Under the pieces are notes generated by a model. That model ran no database searches. It saw only the letters and a list, made by a program, of their open reading frames with translations, and was not told the DNA's origin. From assembly GCA_026120035.1 (NCBI GenBank), contig JALRME010000003.1, positions 806,001-870,000 of the forward strand: a stretch of 64,000 nucleotides of DNA, given 5' to 3'. Positions 1-11,457 of this stretch are shown piece by piece (positions within the stretch are counted from its first letter, which is position 1; each line of letters begins with the position of its first letter). This DNA comes from Coleophoma eucalyptorum (taxonomy: Eukaryota > Ascomycota > Leotiomycetes > Helotiales > Dermateaceae). The position numbers were made by a program, and so were the translations under genes.

Positions 1-1262
1 TCTTCGTGGCTTTGGATAACCTGGCCAATGCGCTGTCGAAGCACTCTGGCAACGCCAGCCACATCCCGATCAGTGAGTTCATTCAGCGCTTTCAGACCAT
101 CGAAGCTGCTCGAGCTATCTTGCTCATCTGTAATAAGGTTCCACGGCTCATTCTCCCGACCTGCCTGAATACCTTTGGCAAGCTCATCACCATCCGATAT
201 GAATAAAGCCTCTAATGCTTCTCTTTCACTGACAGTTGCAGAATGAATCCAAGCTAACATATCTCCCACATAACGTAGTGGATCATGTGCGACAAGTTCT
301 ATTGGTTTGACCGAGCTGTCCTCGTCTCCATTTGCTGATGTGCCCGTTAAAGCTGTATAAAAAGAGTCGGATAGGACCTGCTCGCGGGCTTCAGCGAAGA
401 AATCTAGACAGCTTTGGAAGAGAGACGGTCGATCAGCAAGAACTCTGAGAGCTCTGCGTATTGACGAGCTTATTTGTGGATTTTCTAGGTTAAGTGCCTT
501 GAACTCGCGTTGTATCCATCGATACAGTTTTTGAAAGGCGCTATTGACGTTCTTGGAAGTCTGCTCCACTATTTCAAGACCAAGCCTCTGATTTTCTGTC
601 CCAAGAAGTATCTCGCAATCATCCTGAATCTTCTTGGCTCTCGTCAGAACAGTAAAAAAGCGATCATTTACTGGTTCTGCCGTGGACGTAAGAATCGAAA
701 CGTCCTCTTCTGACAAAATGAAATGAGCTTTGAAAGCATTCAGCAATTGCTCTTTGGTTTCCACATGTTCTTTCTGCTTTAAGAGTTCAGATGCTTCTTC
801 AAGTACGGGGGCTGTTTCTTGGTGGGCAGCAGAGATATGGCGTTTCATTTCCTCACATCCTTGATTCAAGGCTGCAATAGTAGCACCGATACGTTTTAGT
901 TGCTACAATTCAGTAGTGATAAGCATCTCTCTCACAAAAGTACACTTATAAAATGAAGTCTCACTTACGTCTGCCACGTGACCAAATTCTCGAATGATTT
1001 CTCCATTGCTATCAATGACTTCCTTCTGGACGTCAAGCCTTAGCTGGCGGCGAGTCTCTGTGCTGTTCTGTATGCCGCGCTTGTCCAAAAGACCTAGAGC
1101 ATCTCTTATATCTGAGTCTGCGTAAGAAGCCGAGAGCACACTACTCAATTTGGTGGAAAGCTGATTGCTTCGTATCGCCAAAGAATTATTTGGTGATGAT
1201 GGTGAGTCCAACCCATCAGCTATCGATGGACGCTTCAACCCAGCGAAATAATCAGTAGCCAT
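1..1262 (-). CDS. cog6: Conserved oligomeric Golgi complex subunit 6 (partial, C-terminus outside window)
   Basis: Cog6 is a subunit of lobe B of the COG tethering complex, which catches retrograde vesicles at the Golgi. Exon 1 is 969-1262 (98 codons, ATG at 1262, first residues [13 protein letters not shown]); the intron is 903-968 (GTAAGT donor, TTGTAG acceptor); exon 2 is 1-902 and runs off the window. The splice joins HVAD to [20 protein letters not shown], the helical start typical of Cog6 proteins. About 398 residues are visible; the family is usually 650-750, so the C-terminal part is missing. The frame is also open upstream to 1349, but that extension has no family resemblance and MATDYFAG is a typical Cog6 start. 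Read-through of the intron would end at the TAG that forms the acceptor. The gene is divergent from ATG9. Identification rests on recalled similarity and is fairly secure. Confidence 0.85.
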
Positions 1263-1659
1263 GTTTAGATAGCTCCAAGAATCGTAAATACTGCACAAGA
1301 AAACCAGCTCGTGATCTGGCCAAATCGATGTCAACACTCCTCGGCGCATCTCCTAATCAGGGAAGTGGCGGTGTGTTCTGCCGGAACAAAGCTGACCGCT
1401 TTCATAGGTACCGCGTGCTCTCTATGATCGAAGGCATCCCCCCAGGTGACTCCCAGTTCTGAATATCATGGCATCGAGAACATGCCGGTGACTTGATCTT
1501 CTGACGCTGATAATCTAAGTCGTTTCTGCCAGATGCTCATTCAACTTCCAGCAACCAGCATCGTTTTTGGCGATAGCTTGTTGACGCAATATACTCTACG
1601 AGCGAACAACCTCTCTATACAACTTCACGGATAAGGAGCTGGCGAAGAGCTCCTTCACA
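1263..1659. promoter_or_regulatory. Divergent promoter region between COG6 and ATG9
   Basis: These 397 bases separate the start codons of two outward-facing genes, so both promoters must lie here or in the 5' leaders. I see no TATA box at a convincing distance and no other coding sequence. Shared regulation is an inference from the arrangement only. Confidence 0.5.
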
Positions 1660-4543
1660 ATGATGACCTCCAACCTAATTTCACGTTTGATCCCTACGAA
1701 CCCTAACACTCGATCAATCTACGAGGATCTTCGTGCTCATGAGGACGCTTCCGATTCAGACATAGAAGAGAGGGCAGGGATGGCATTAGATGAGGAGAAT
1801 CTACGCTTTCAAGGCGCAGATCTAGATGCTGCGGACATTTTCAATGGGGAGGATAGTCGGCTTACAACTGCTAGTACCGATTTCCTGACAGGGAAGCACG
1901 CTACACAAAATACTGGAAAGTCGAGAGCGAACAAGGCCACTTCAAAATGGTTGCCACAGTCTCCAAGGCTTCTTGAAGAGGATGGAGACGACGATGTTCC
2001 CGCTTCCTTGTTGATCGAAGATAACCGTGGACCAGGCTTGCAGCGTTCTCCCCACGGTCAAACCCAGAAGCACAATAGCAGGCCTTACGCCGTTCCTGGG
2101 CCGTCAACTAGAGAGACGCGTGCGCAGTGGGAAGCTGCTCAGGCTCAGCAACAACTACATCCAGATGACGGAATACCTAATCCACATACCCCGCGCCCAG
2201 TGAAGCAGAAGGCAGGGATCCTGACTGGCAGTCCAAGAGATAAAGCAATGTGGACATGGCTCAATGTGACGAACCTCGATGACTTTATGCGTCAGGTCTA
2301 TGACTATTTTCTTGGTGCTGGGATATATTGTATCCTCCTTGAGGGTGTACTAGGCTTGCTGTATGTGACACAACACTGCGTTTAATTCTAGGCATTTCTA
2401 ACTCATGGCAGGAAAACGATTTTCGTGGCGTTTTTTACAACCTTTCTCACACAGTGTATCGACTATAAGAAAATCCCTACCAGCAGGGAAATGTCTGAGA
2501 TTGTCGTACCCCAATGTACGAAGAAAATATCAGGCATGCCGAATGTAGCCATTTGGCTGTTCAGCTTGTTTGTTCTTGGCAAGACATACCAGATCTTAGC
2601 TGACATTCCACGCTTGAAGAGACTGCACGACTTCTATTTGCATCTGCTTGATATTCCAGATGGAGATATGCAAACTATTTCCTGGCAGGATGTAGTTGCT
2701 CGAATTATGGCATTGCGCGACGCCAACCCTCTCACTGCCACAACTCCAGTTGCTCCTGGGGTCCGAAAGTTCATTGGCAGTCAAAACAAGGAACGCCTGG
2801 ATGCCCATGATATTGCCAATAGGTTAATGAGAAAGGAGAATTATCTTATTGCGTTATTCAATAAAGATATTCTGGATTTGACCTTGCCAGTACCGTTCCT
2901 GCAAGGGCGGCAACTATACTCACGAACCCTAGAATGGACATTGGACTTTTGCATCACAGATTTGATATTCAACAAAACTGGTCAGGTCAATCAAATGGTT
3001 CTGAAAGAGTCTCATAGACGTCAGCTTAGTGATGCCTTGAGAGGACGATTCCTGTTTGCAGGGTTCATGAACGTCTTACTTGGGCCTGTAGTCGTAATAT
3101 ATTTGATGATTACATACTTCTTCAAGTATTTCAACGTAAGCACTTCCGACCTCTTAGAACTATTGCCATTAACATCTGCATCAGGAATATCACAAGAACC
3201 CAGCTGCACTTGGCTCACGCCAATACACTCCACTCGCGGAATGGAAATTTCGGGAATTCAACGAGCTCTATCACTTATTTCACGAACGTATCAACATGTC
3301 CTACCCTTTTGCATCGAGATACCTTGACCAATTTCCAAAGGTTAAGATGGTGCAGGTGGCAAACTTTGTGGCTTTCGTTGCAGGAGCGATCGTTTCAATC
3401 ATCACTATTGCTACGCTGTGGGATCCTGAATTGTTCTTAAGCTTCGAATTAACCCCTGGGAAAACTGCACTGTTTTATGGTGGGATTTTTGGTACACTTT
3501 GGGTTGTTGCACATGGAGTCGTCCCCGATGAAAATCTGGTGTTTGATCCGGAGTATGCACTCCGAAATGTCATTGAATATACCCACTATGAACCAGCAAG
3601 CTGGCGCGGTCGGCTTCACAGCGATGAGGTCAAGCGAGACTTTGCCTCACTCTACCAGATGAAGATCGTGATCTTCTTGGAGGAAATACTGGGCTTCATT
3701 GTCACACCATTTCTGTTGTGGTTCAGTCTACCAGATTGCAGCGACCAGATTATTGACTTCTTCAGAGAATTTACCATACATGTAGATGGCGTTGGCTACG
3801 TATGTTCTTTTGCCGTGTTCGATTTTAAGAAGGGTCCTGGCAAGACCGGCCCGGGTACTGGAACCAATACAGATATGAGAGAGGATTATTATTCGACTAA
3901 GCACGGAAAGATGGCTGCATCTTACTACGGGTTTCTGGACAACTATCTTCTCAATCCAAAAACGGGAGTACCAGGTCACTTGCCACCTGGTATGCGACGA
4001 CCACAATTTCATCCCCCACCTGCATTCCCTGGATTGATGTCTCCTACACTCGCCGCAGACATGCAAGCTTCGCGGATGGGAAGAAGTGAGAGATTGCCTC
4101 GAAGTCGAGGCCACACAGGCGGGGGTTTGCCAACATCAGCTAGAACCCCCCGATTTCAACCCACTGGTGCTCATGCATCGCCCATGACCTCGATTCTCTT
4201 AGATCCACATCATCAACCCTCAAATTCGGGATTTGGAGGGCGCAGCGTGCGACGAAGCTCGAGATCGAGGTACCAGGCTCGCAGAGATATCCTCGAAGAG
4301 CCTCTTGAAGATGATGAGGATAGGCCTGGTAGGGCTGGGCCAGAAAGTGGGCAATCTAGCGTTCCTTATGAGAGCGTTGTGGGATTGGATCAGTCACGGT
4401 GGGAGTTGTCCCCTGTGAGGAACATGCCCAAAGAGGTCATCGAAGAAGAAGATAACGATGGAGGTGCACCAGGCGGAGGCGTTCTTGGATTGTTGGATCA
4501 ACTGGTCAAGACGCAAAGAGATGGCCGATCTGGCATCAAGTGA
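1660..4543 (+). CDS. atg9: Autophagy-related protein 9 (Atg9)
   Basis: Atg9 is the only conserved multispanning membrane protein of the core autophagy machinery; it is a lipid scramblase on vesicles that seed the phagophore. Exons: 1660-2360, 2412-3135, 3185-4543 (introns of 51 and 49 nt); the spliced protein is 927 aa, in the usual range for fungi. The N-terminal ~200 residues are acidic and low in structure, followed by WTWLNVTNLDDFMRQVYDYF and the membrane core. Typical Atg9 segments include CIDYKKIPTSREM, the LHDFYLHLLDIPDGDMQTISWQ region, and ASLYQMKIVIFLEEILGFIVTP. The C-terminal ~230 residues are Pro/Gly/Arg-rich and probably disordered. The first acceptor is at 2411, because the nearer AG at 2391 would put a stop in frame. 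ATG codons at 1660 and 1663 are adjacent; the first is used here. Confidence 0.93.
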
Positions 4544-4746
4544 GCGTGTCGCATTCTGGCGTTCGGGAGGTTTTAAATTGAGGGCTAGGGCATAGAAGGG
4601 GGTTCGCTAGTTTAAAAAAACAAAACTTACTTCGCTTCCCTATGAGTGCAGTGAGTACTTTCATAAATTGAGAGTCTCCGTGAAGTCTCTGTAAATCCAG
4701 GTGACAGGATATATATTATTTAATCTCCCGACCTCAGGATGTCGTG

Positions 4747-4754
4747 TCACGTGA
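4747..4754. promoter_or_regulatory. TCACGTGA palindrome (E-box/CACGTG type)
   Basis: A perfect 8-bp palindrome centred on CACGTG, the core bound by bHLH factors such as Cbf1 in fungi. It is about 1 kb upstream of the iron-carrier start and 25 bp from the first GATA site. Function is inferred from sequence only. Confidence 0.3.
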
Positions 4755-4771
4755 TGCTTACGGGGATGAAG

Positions 4772-4780
4772 ATCTGATAA
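4772..4780 (+). promoter_or_regulatory. ATCTGATAA, SreA/Fep1-type iron GATA site (copy 1)
   Basis: Matches the extended consensus ATCWGATAA recognised by fungal iron-repressing GATA factors (SreA, Urbs1, Sre family). It lies 990 bp upstream of the start codon of the mitochondrial iron carrier. A second copy is 191 bp downstream. Confidence 0.5.
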
Positions 4781-4962
4781 CGCTTCTTGGCTGGAAGCTC
4801 CCGAAATGAAGCACAAAATGCCATGTGCATGTATGGTTAAATAGCACTATTATGTGGGGGACGCCGCATTTGCTGTGCAAATTGGTGGTAGGGACGACCT
4901 CTCTAGAGTATATCGTACGATGTTTGCATGTTTTGCAGCCACTCAGGAGAAGATGACGATAG

Positions 4963-4971
4963 ATCTGATAA
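4963..4971 (+). promoter_or_regulatory. ATCTGATAA, SreA/Fep1-type iron GATA site (copy 2)
   Basis: Second perfect match to ATCWGATAA in the same orientation as copy 1, about 800 bp upstream of the iron-carrier start. Paired sites are common in promoters controlled by this repressor family. Binding is an inference. Confidence 0.5.
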
Positions 4972-5769
4972 ACCCCAGAATATGAGGGCCTTTCACCTTG
5001 TAGCTCCTATTTGCCAGGATGCTGCCTCAGATAACCAAGGAAGATTATGCGTAGCAAAATCCAAAAGGGTCCGAGGAAGTACGGAGTTCAATTCGAGAAC
5101 AAAGACACGACACTGTGCGACAGCGGAGTACACGAGGTGTGCGCCGATGGGGCTCTCAAGGGATGGGGACAGAGATTTCATGCAGAATGCAGCTCATAAA
5201 TTTGCAGTTTTGCCAGGCGTGCGAGCAAGCGGAAACTCAACAAGACCGTGCCGGTGCAAAGCAGCAGACGATGAGATGAGGATTAATAATTTTGGGGCTG
5301 AATTGGGAGCAGATGTGCTCGATGGATCAGTCTGGGTCCTTTTGGCTGGGTCCCCATGTACCCTGCCGGAGGGTAATTGGGACAGTAGTACGAAGTGTGA
5401 GGTATTCCGTAGCCGTATCTAAAGGAGCTTTCGTATTTGTCGCTGCGTCGCCCCGATTCGACCGAGGTCGGCTTACAGCTTTTGGCGACACCCCTGCTCG
5501 TTTTGTTGAAGAGGTACAGAAGCGACCAAGTACCGCCCGCGAGTCAAAGGAAACACTAGCATCACCACTTCTAAAATCGCGGAGCCTTTGTTAACTTCAA
5601 CTACATCCACATTTCACCACTCCATCGCCCTCTCTCCAATCCCAGCTCTGCCACTATCCACTGCTGGCATACACGTCTGTCTCCTTGCTACCACCCGTGT
5701 TCCATTGAAGCCGGCATCCTGGCTCTGCAATCGACGACGTACGGAGGAGGACCTGTGGCCGTGGCCCCA

Positions 5770-7108
5770 ATGGCCCAGCCAAATGCAGAGCCTGTCGAAG
5801 AGTATGAGTACGTGAATCCTCATCAATCAACTCCATCTTAATGGGCTTGCCGTGGTAACATTGCTGACATGGCCTGTTAGGTATGAAGGCCTTCCACCAA
5901 ATTTTTCGTTGCTGCAGAACATGGCTGCAGGGGCTTTTGCAGGCATAGCCGTAAGTGCTACCAGCGTATAACTCGAAAATCTGAGGGTTTTCATACTGAT
6001 GGGACGTTAGGAACACACCGTCATGTACCCTATTGATGCGATCAAGGTAAGCTTCTCGATGCCGTGATACTCAAAGACGTCACAGACACATAGTAACTGC
6101 GCGCAGACTCGAATGCAAATCCTTAATCCAACACCTTCTGCTGTCTACAATGGAATCGTACAAGGCGGTTACCGAATAGCTACAGGGGAGGGAATCCTCA
6201 GTCTTTGGAGAGGCATGACAAGTGTGATCGTTGGCGCGGGTACGTCAAGGCGTTATGTGGCCAAATTTATTAAATGGCTAACGTTTGTCCAGGACCTGCA
6301 CATGCTGTCTATTTCGCAACCTACGAGGCTGTTAAACATGTAATGGGTGGGAATCAAGCAGGTGTCCATCATCCACTTGCTGCTGGTGAGCTTCATCTTG
6401 ACTCTTTTCATGCTTGGCTTTTCGCTAATCCGTGTGTGCAGCCACAAGCGGTGCCTGTGCAACAATTGCCAGCGATGCTCTCATGAATCCATTTGATGGT
6501 AAGTAAAATATGATATGAATCGCAAAGGCACCTCTGACATTCGCAAAGTCATCAAGCAGCGCATGCAAATTCACAATTCGCACAAGATGTACAGGTCCAT
6601 GACAGACTGCGCGAAGTACGTCTATCGTAGCGAAGGTCTTTCAGCATTTTATGTTTCCTACCCCACGACATTGTCGATGACTGTGCCTTTCACGGCCCTC
6701 CAATTCCTTGCATATGAGTCGATTTCCACTGCAATGAACCCTTCGAAGGCCTACGATCCATTGACACACTGCTCTGCTGGAGCTGTAGCTGGAGGATTCG
6801 CCGCAGCGCTTACAACACCCATGGATGTGGTGAAGACAATGCTACAAACCAGAGGATCTGCACTTGATCCTGAGCTGAGAAACGTGAATGGATTCATGGC
6901 TGGAGCCCGCTTGCTACATAGGCGTGAAGGATTTGCAGGATTCTTCAAGGGTGTTCGGCCTCGAGTTGTGACCACTATGCCAAGTACTGCCATTTGCTGG
7001 TCTGCATATGAGGCTTGCAAGTAAGTATTGATTGTGGAATTCTTAGCTTAAAGTGATACTGATTGTTCTAGGGCCTACTTCATCAAGCAGAACGATACAG
7101 TTATCTAA
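5770..7108 (+). CDS. mrs3/4: Mitochondrial carrier, Mrs3/Mrs4 (mitoferrin) type
   Basis: Carries ferrous iron across the mitochondrial inner membrane for haem and Fe-S synthesis. Eight exons: 5770-5807, 5881-5950, 6011-6046, 6107-6239, 6293-6385, 6442-6498, 6549-7020, 7072-7108, giving 311 aa, the normal carrier length. All three carrier repeats are present with their signatures: PIDAIKTR, PFDVIKQR and PMDVVKTM. The DAIKTRMQ form of the first signature and LPPNFSLLQNMAAGAFAGIAEH are typical of Mrs3/4 rather than other carriers. Introns are 50-73 nt. No in-frame ATG lies upstream of 5770 before the frame loses similarity. Two ATCTGATAA sites upstream suggest iron repression, consistent with what is known for mitoferrin genes in Aspergillus. 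Substrate assignment follows the subfamily, not any direct test. Confidence 0.9.
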
Positions 7109-8293
7109 ACGAGCGGTTTCCAAAAATACGAAGACACTTTATCCAATAGCCTCAACATCTTGCTCTTGAGCACCTCCTCGTTTCGGCTGGTGAGGGATCG
7201 ATTCCAATATAACAATTTTATCAAGCAAAAGTCAAATCCGTCACCTACTACTAAATTCTGGATATTTGCTCGCGCTGCCATTAAACTGGTTTCGTTTTCG
7301 CTGCATCTAAACAGCCTGCACGGGTGTCTTGCGATTCATCTTTTCTGTACATATTTCTTCTAATTCTCGTTGCGCTGGGCTCCGGGTATTTGATCATTGA
7401 GCGTTTTCAGACGATCTGAAAGCGCGGGGTGCTAAGGGCGTTTATGAAGAGAGTATCATGGTGAGATCAGCTCATGAATGGTCTGCAGAGCTGGCTATGG
7501 CTATGTATTTATAAAGGAAGGGTACAGCGATGAGGGGAGACTACCGGGTCTAATATAAAAGTCTCACAATACATGTCAACCGTTATACACTGATATATGG
7601 TGTAGCAAAATTTGTGAAATATCCAACTAGCGAGCAAGATGCAAGAACTCATTGCCTCATGACAGTCACCCTTAAAAAAGGTAGAGGAGAAACGATGAAG
7701 ATATACTCGCGTAGCTCTTATTTCTTTGAGACACGAATCTTTCTGGATGGCAACAGCAAATCCCGTTGGCTGTGCCACAACGTCGGCGCAGCAAGCCCTG
7801 TGGGCCTCGTCAGTCGGAGAAAATAAGTCACGAAGCTACAGCGTCCTAACTTAAGGCAGATTGAACGTCGGGACTGCTGACATGATTGAGTACAAGATCA
7901 CGAAGGCAAAATAGTATTAAACAGGGGAACAAACTACATGATATCTTTTCATATGTCTCGCCTATATTGTAAGCCACCAAATTTATGCTACGGTTCCTTG
8001 ATCTAATTCCCCGAATTCCATAAACCCAGCCTCCTGGGTATTGCCCTTGCCCTTGTCAGATCTACTGCTCGCGTGTTTGAAGCCCGCCCGCCTCTCTTGC
8101 GTCACTGCATCAACCCAGGGACCCCTCAACAACCAGCAGCCAAACCACCCCCGACCGAGAGGCTCAAAGACCAGACTTTCGAACGCAATCGTGCCAACGA
8201 CCGTATAGACATACTGATTTCTCGCCTAGCTTATATTATCACCATCTATGACCCTACAAAGAGAGCATTTCCTCTGCAGGCGTACGATCGGTC
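7109..8293. other. Intergenic region, no gene recognised
   Basis: Holds the 3' region of the iron carrier and the promoter and 5' leader of the MIT-AAA gene. The short open frames here (for example 7614-7826, 8073-8297) have no family resemblance. A C/A-rich leader without ATG in the last 100 bases looks like a 5' UTR. Confidence 0.5.
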
Positions 8294-10930
8294 ATGATGC
8301 GAAACAAGCCTTCGTCGGCGCTGCAGAAGACGTACGATGACTGCTACCTTATCTGTTCTACTGCCGTTTACTTTGAGGGTCAGGTAAGCAATCTTATTTG
8401 TGTACTCCCAGGGACTGAGGCTAATTATATTCAGGGTAATGAAGCAGAGGCTTTACGATCATGGCGCTCAGCCCTCGACCAGATATATTACCACAATGCA
8501 TATAAAGTTCCTGCTGGCTACGTGCCGAAGTCCGAGACAGAGAAGGCCCTGAAAGATAGTCTGAGGGATATGGAGATGCAGTGCAAGGAGCGGGTCGACC
8601 TTTTAGAGGCTTTGAGGATTTCACGTCAAGAGGGTGAAGCCACCGACAAAGATGATTCAAGCAGCAGACTCTCCAAGCCACTACCAAAGATCTCAACTCC
8701 GCGAGCCTCGTCTGACGGAGAGCGTGTGGAAAAGGGCTGGATTGGAAACGGCACAGTACCTGCCGTCAGCTATCCTGAACTCTCGAAGCCGCCTTTACCA
8801 CAACGGCCTTCACTTTTGGCTAAGCATAGTTCCGAAATTGCTGTTGTAGGCAGACGTGCCTCGAGCAATACATCATATCTTCCATCCTCCTCGAACTTGC
8901 CAGCCTCCTCTTCCTCCTCTTCCTTGGTGCCTCCTATGAGCAAGACGTCCAGAAGTCCTAGTCCTGACAAGAAGAGAAGCATGAAAATGACGTTAAGATC
9001 ATCTGATAAAAAGTCCTTCAGATCACCTAGGGTTTCTTCAAGTCGTCCTGTACCGAACAAGGCTGCTTCGCTAGCATGGCAGTCAATCAACAAATCAAGC
9101 AAGGACAAGATTGGACGCAGTCTAGATGCGGAGCAGGATAACAGTAGTCCTACCTTAGACGATAGTGTTCGTAAGAGCAGTGTTGATCACAATCTGCGAT
9201 CAAGTTCATCTGGACAATTACGGTATGATAGTAGTACAAGGACCCTCGTCCCAGACACAACACCAAGATCTCCCAGCCCAACCGATTTACTAACAGGCTG
9301 GACCAGTTCAATTGATTCTTCTGGACGCTCTCATGCTTCTCCTTTTCCATCTACCGATTCTCCGCAGCCCAGTGCTACCCTTTCGCCGACAGCATCGAAT
9401 GAACTATTTGGCATCGATCCAACCTCATCATCAGAACCCAACACATCTCGCCCGAAGAAGGCTCCTCCAACTCCCCCGCCACATGCTAGTTCGACCAAAC
9501 TCGAACCTCTTCAATACCCAACTTACCTTAAAGAATATCCTGAGACGACTGCGAAGAGGAATAAAGCCGAAAGCGAGCTACCTCTCAGGAGAAAGCCAGC
9601 TGAGGCATCAATCACTTCTGTTAGATTAGATCGAAAACCAGTGGCAAATAGTTCATCGCCTCGGAACAGGGACCGTCATATGGAAAAAGATGCCGAACGG
9701 CAACGAGTTCGGAGAGAATCAAGAAAATTTATGGAAGAAGATATAAGCATGGATGAAGATACCAATTCCAGCAGCGGAAAAGCTCCGAAGCCTAGGAGGA
9801 AGCAAAAACAGAAGGAGACTCTGATTCTGGCTGATCCAACGACACCAACATCAGATGATTCTCAGGATTCTATGACTGACGTTGTAAAGAGTGCGTGGGA
9901 GAAGAAGGTGGCACATTTGATGAGGAATCTGCCCAAAGGAACTGATGAACAAGCGGCTAAGCAAATATTCAACGAGATTGTCGTGCAAGGTGATGAAGTT
10001 CACTGGAACGATGTTGCTGGATTAGAAATCGCGAAGAAGGCGTTGAAAGAGGCCGTAGTATATCCATTCTTACGCCCTGATCTCTTCATGGGACTTCGTG
10101 AGCCGGCGCGTGGCATGCTTTTGTTCGGTCCCCCAGGAACTGGAAAGACTATGCTGGCAAGAGCTGTGGCTACAGAATCAAGATCGACATTTTTCTCAAT
10201 CTCAGCAAGTAGTTTGACGAGCAAGTACTTGGGCGAGTCTGAGAAGCTGGTTCGAGCATTATTTTCACTTGCTAAAGCACTTGCGCCGAGTATTATTTTT
10301 GTTGATGAAATTGACTCTCTCCTATCTTCGAGATCAGGACCTGGCGAGCATGAAGCCACAAGGAGAATCAAGACTGAATTTCTGATTCAGTGGAGTGACT
10401 TACAAAGGGCTGCCGCTGGCAGGGAACAGAGTGAGAAAGAGAAGGACAAAGGTGATGCGAGTCGAGTTTTGGTTTTGGCTGCAACAAACCTTCCATGGGC
10501 CATTGACGAAGCTGCGAGGCGCCGTTTTGTCAGAAGGCAGTATATTCCTTTGCCAGAAGACGAGACGCGAGCAGTACAACTGCGAACGCTATTGGGTCAT
10601 CAGAAGCACAGTTTGGATGAGGAGGATATTCAGAAACTCGTCGCACTAACTGATGGTAAAACTCTTCTTCACCACACTTGACTTTGTCCAGAACTAATTT
10701 GCTGGGTAGGGTTCTCTGGCTCTGATATAACAGCATTAGCAAAAGATGCAGCGATGGGCCCATTACGTTCTCTAGGCGAAGCATTGCTCCATATGTCTAT
10801 GGATGAGATCCGACCTATTCAATACGAGGATTTCGAAGCCAGTCTTGTAAATATTCGGCCCAGTGTTAGTAAACAAGGTCTTAAGGAGTTCGAGGATTGG
10901 GCTAGGGAATTTGGTGAGCGTGGTGGTTAA
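8294..10930 (+). CDS. MIT-domain AAA ATPase (spastin/fidgetin/Sap1 class, meiotic clade)
   Basis: Exons 8294-8383, 8435-10655 and 10710-10930 give 843 aa. The N-terminal ~80 residues form an MIT-like helical region ([17 protein letters not shown]), which in relatives docks onto ESCRT-III or membranes. A Ser/Pro-rich linker of ~430 residues follows. The AAA core starts near residue 550: [20 protein letters not shown], Walker A GPPGTGKT at ~595-602, Walker B IIFVDEID at ~649-656, and the arginine-finger segment [18 protein letters not shown] that marks the meiotic clade (katanin, spastin, fidgetin, Vps4). The C-terminal helix [19 protein letters not shown] completes it. Yeast Sap1/Yta6 have this layout; whether this protein severs microtubules or acts on ESCRT is not visible. 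The first intron (51 nt) has no in-frame stop, so its retention would insert 17 residues inside the MIT region. Confidence 0.88.
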
Positions 10931-11457
10931 GGGACAGGCCTTGAACGGTGTTTGCCAATGATGGCAATTTGGCATAGATTCTTTACGGAGTGAAAGGAAA
11001 TTCTCGAAGTGTACTGCTCTGTTTGAAGCTGGAGCCGGGTTGGGGATCTGATTTGTTTCTGGAATTAGTAACTTGTTGCTATTGAAGATTACTTTTTTAG
11101 GCACCTTACTATACAGTATTAAGGGATTATCAGAACATCAATGTCATTACAAACCATGACACAACTTAATTCATCGTTTAATAATAAGACATGTCTTCTC
11201 TTTCATGCTTGTGATTTTTTGTACAAAGGGATCTTAGGATACAGTTTTGATACAGTATAACACGAACCACCAGAACGCCTATTCCCAGATGCTCGTTCTC
11301 TTTTCATTCCCCTTCTGAGCAGTACTGCAGAAATTCCACTGTCTGGACGGCTGCTCTAAACTTCTTAAAGTCATGCCAATCCAGCCAAGTACAGACTCTT
11401 TAGAGCAGCTCTATTACTGACTTAGCCTCGATATTTTCGCTCCTTAGCCAGGCGGTA
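10931..11457. other. Convergent 3' intergenic region
   Basis: Lies between the stop codons of two converging genes (MIT-AAA and uS17m) and probably carries both polyadenylation regions. It is AT-rich; nothing else was recognised. Confidence 0.5.

Larger units (their letters stand above)
4544..5769. other. Intergenic region, ATG9 3' end and iron-carrier promoter
   Basis: No supported gene. It holds the ATG9 terminator region, a TCACGTGA palindrome, two ATCTGATAA sites and a further CAGATAA at 5028-5034, all upstream of the mitochondrial carrier. Open frames such as 4928-5422 look like chance: no family resemblance and no splice logic. Confidence 0.6.

Noticed and set aside
4928..5422. 164-codon open frame on the plus strand between ATG9 and the iron carrier
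   Set aside because: No domain, no family resemblance, composition unlike neighbouring proteins, and it lies over promoter sequence with GATA sites.
8384..8434. Reading the AAA ATPase as one continuous exon from 8294
   Set aside because: Consensus donor and acceptor are present, and removing the 51 nt restores the MIT text [14 protein letters not shown]; kept only as a possible retained intron.
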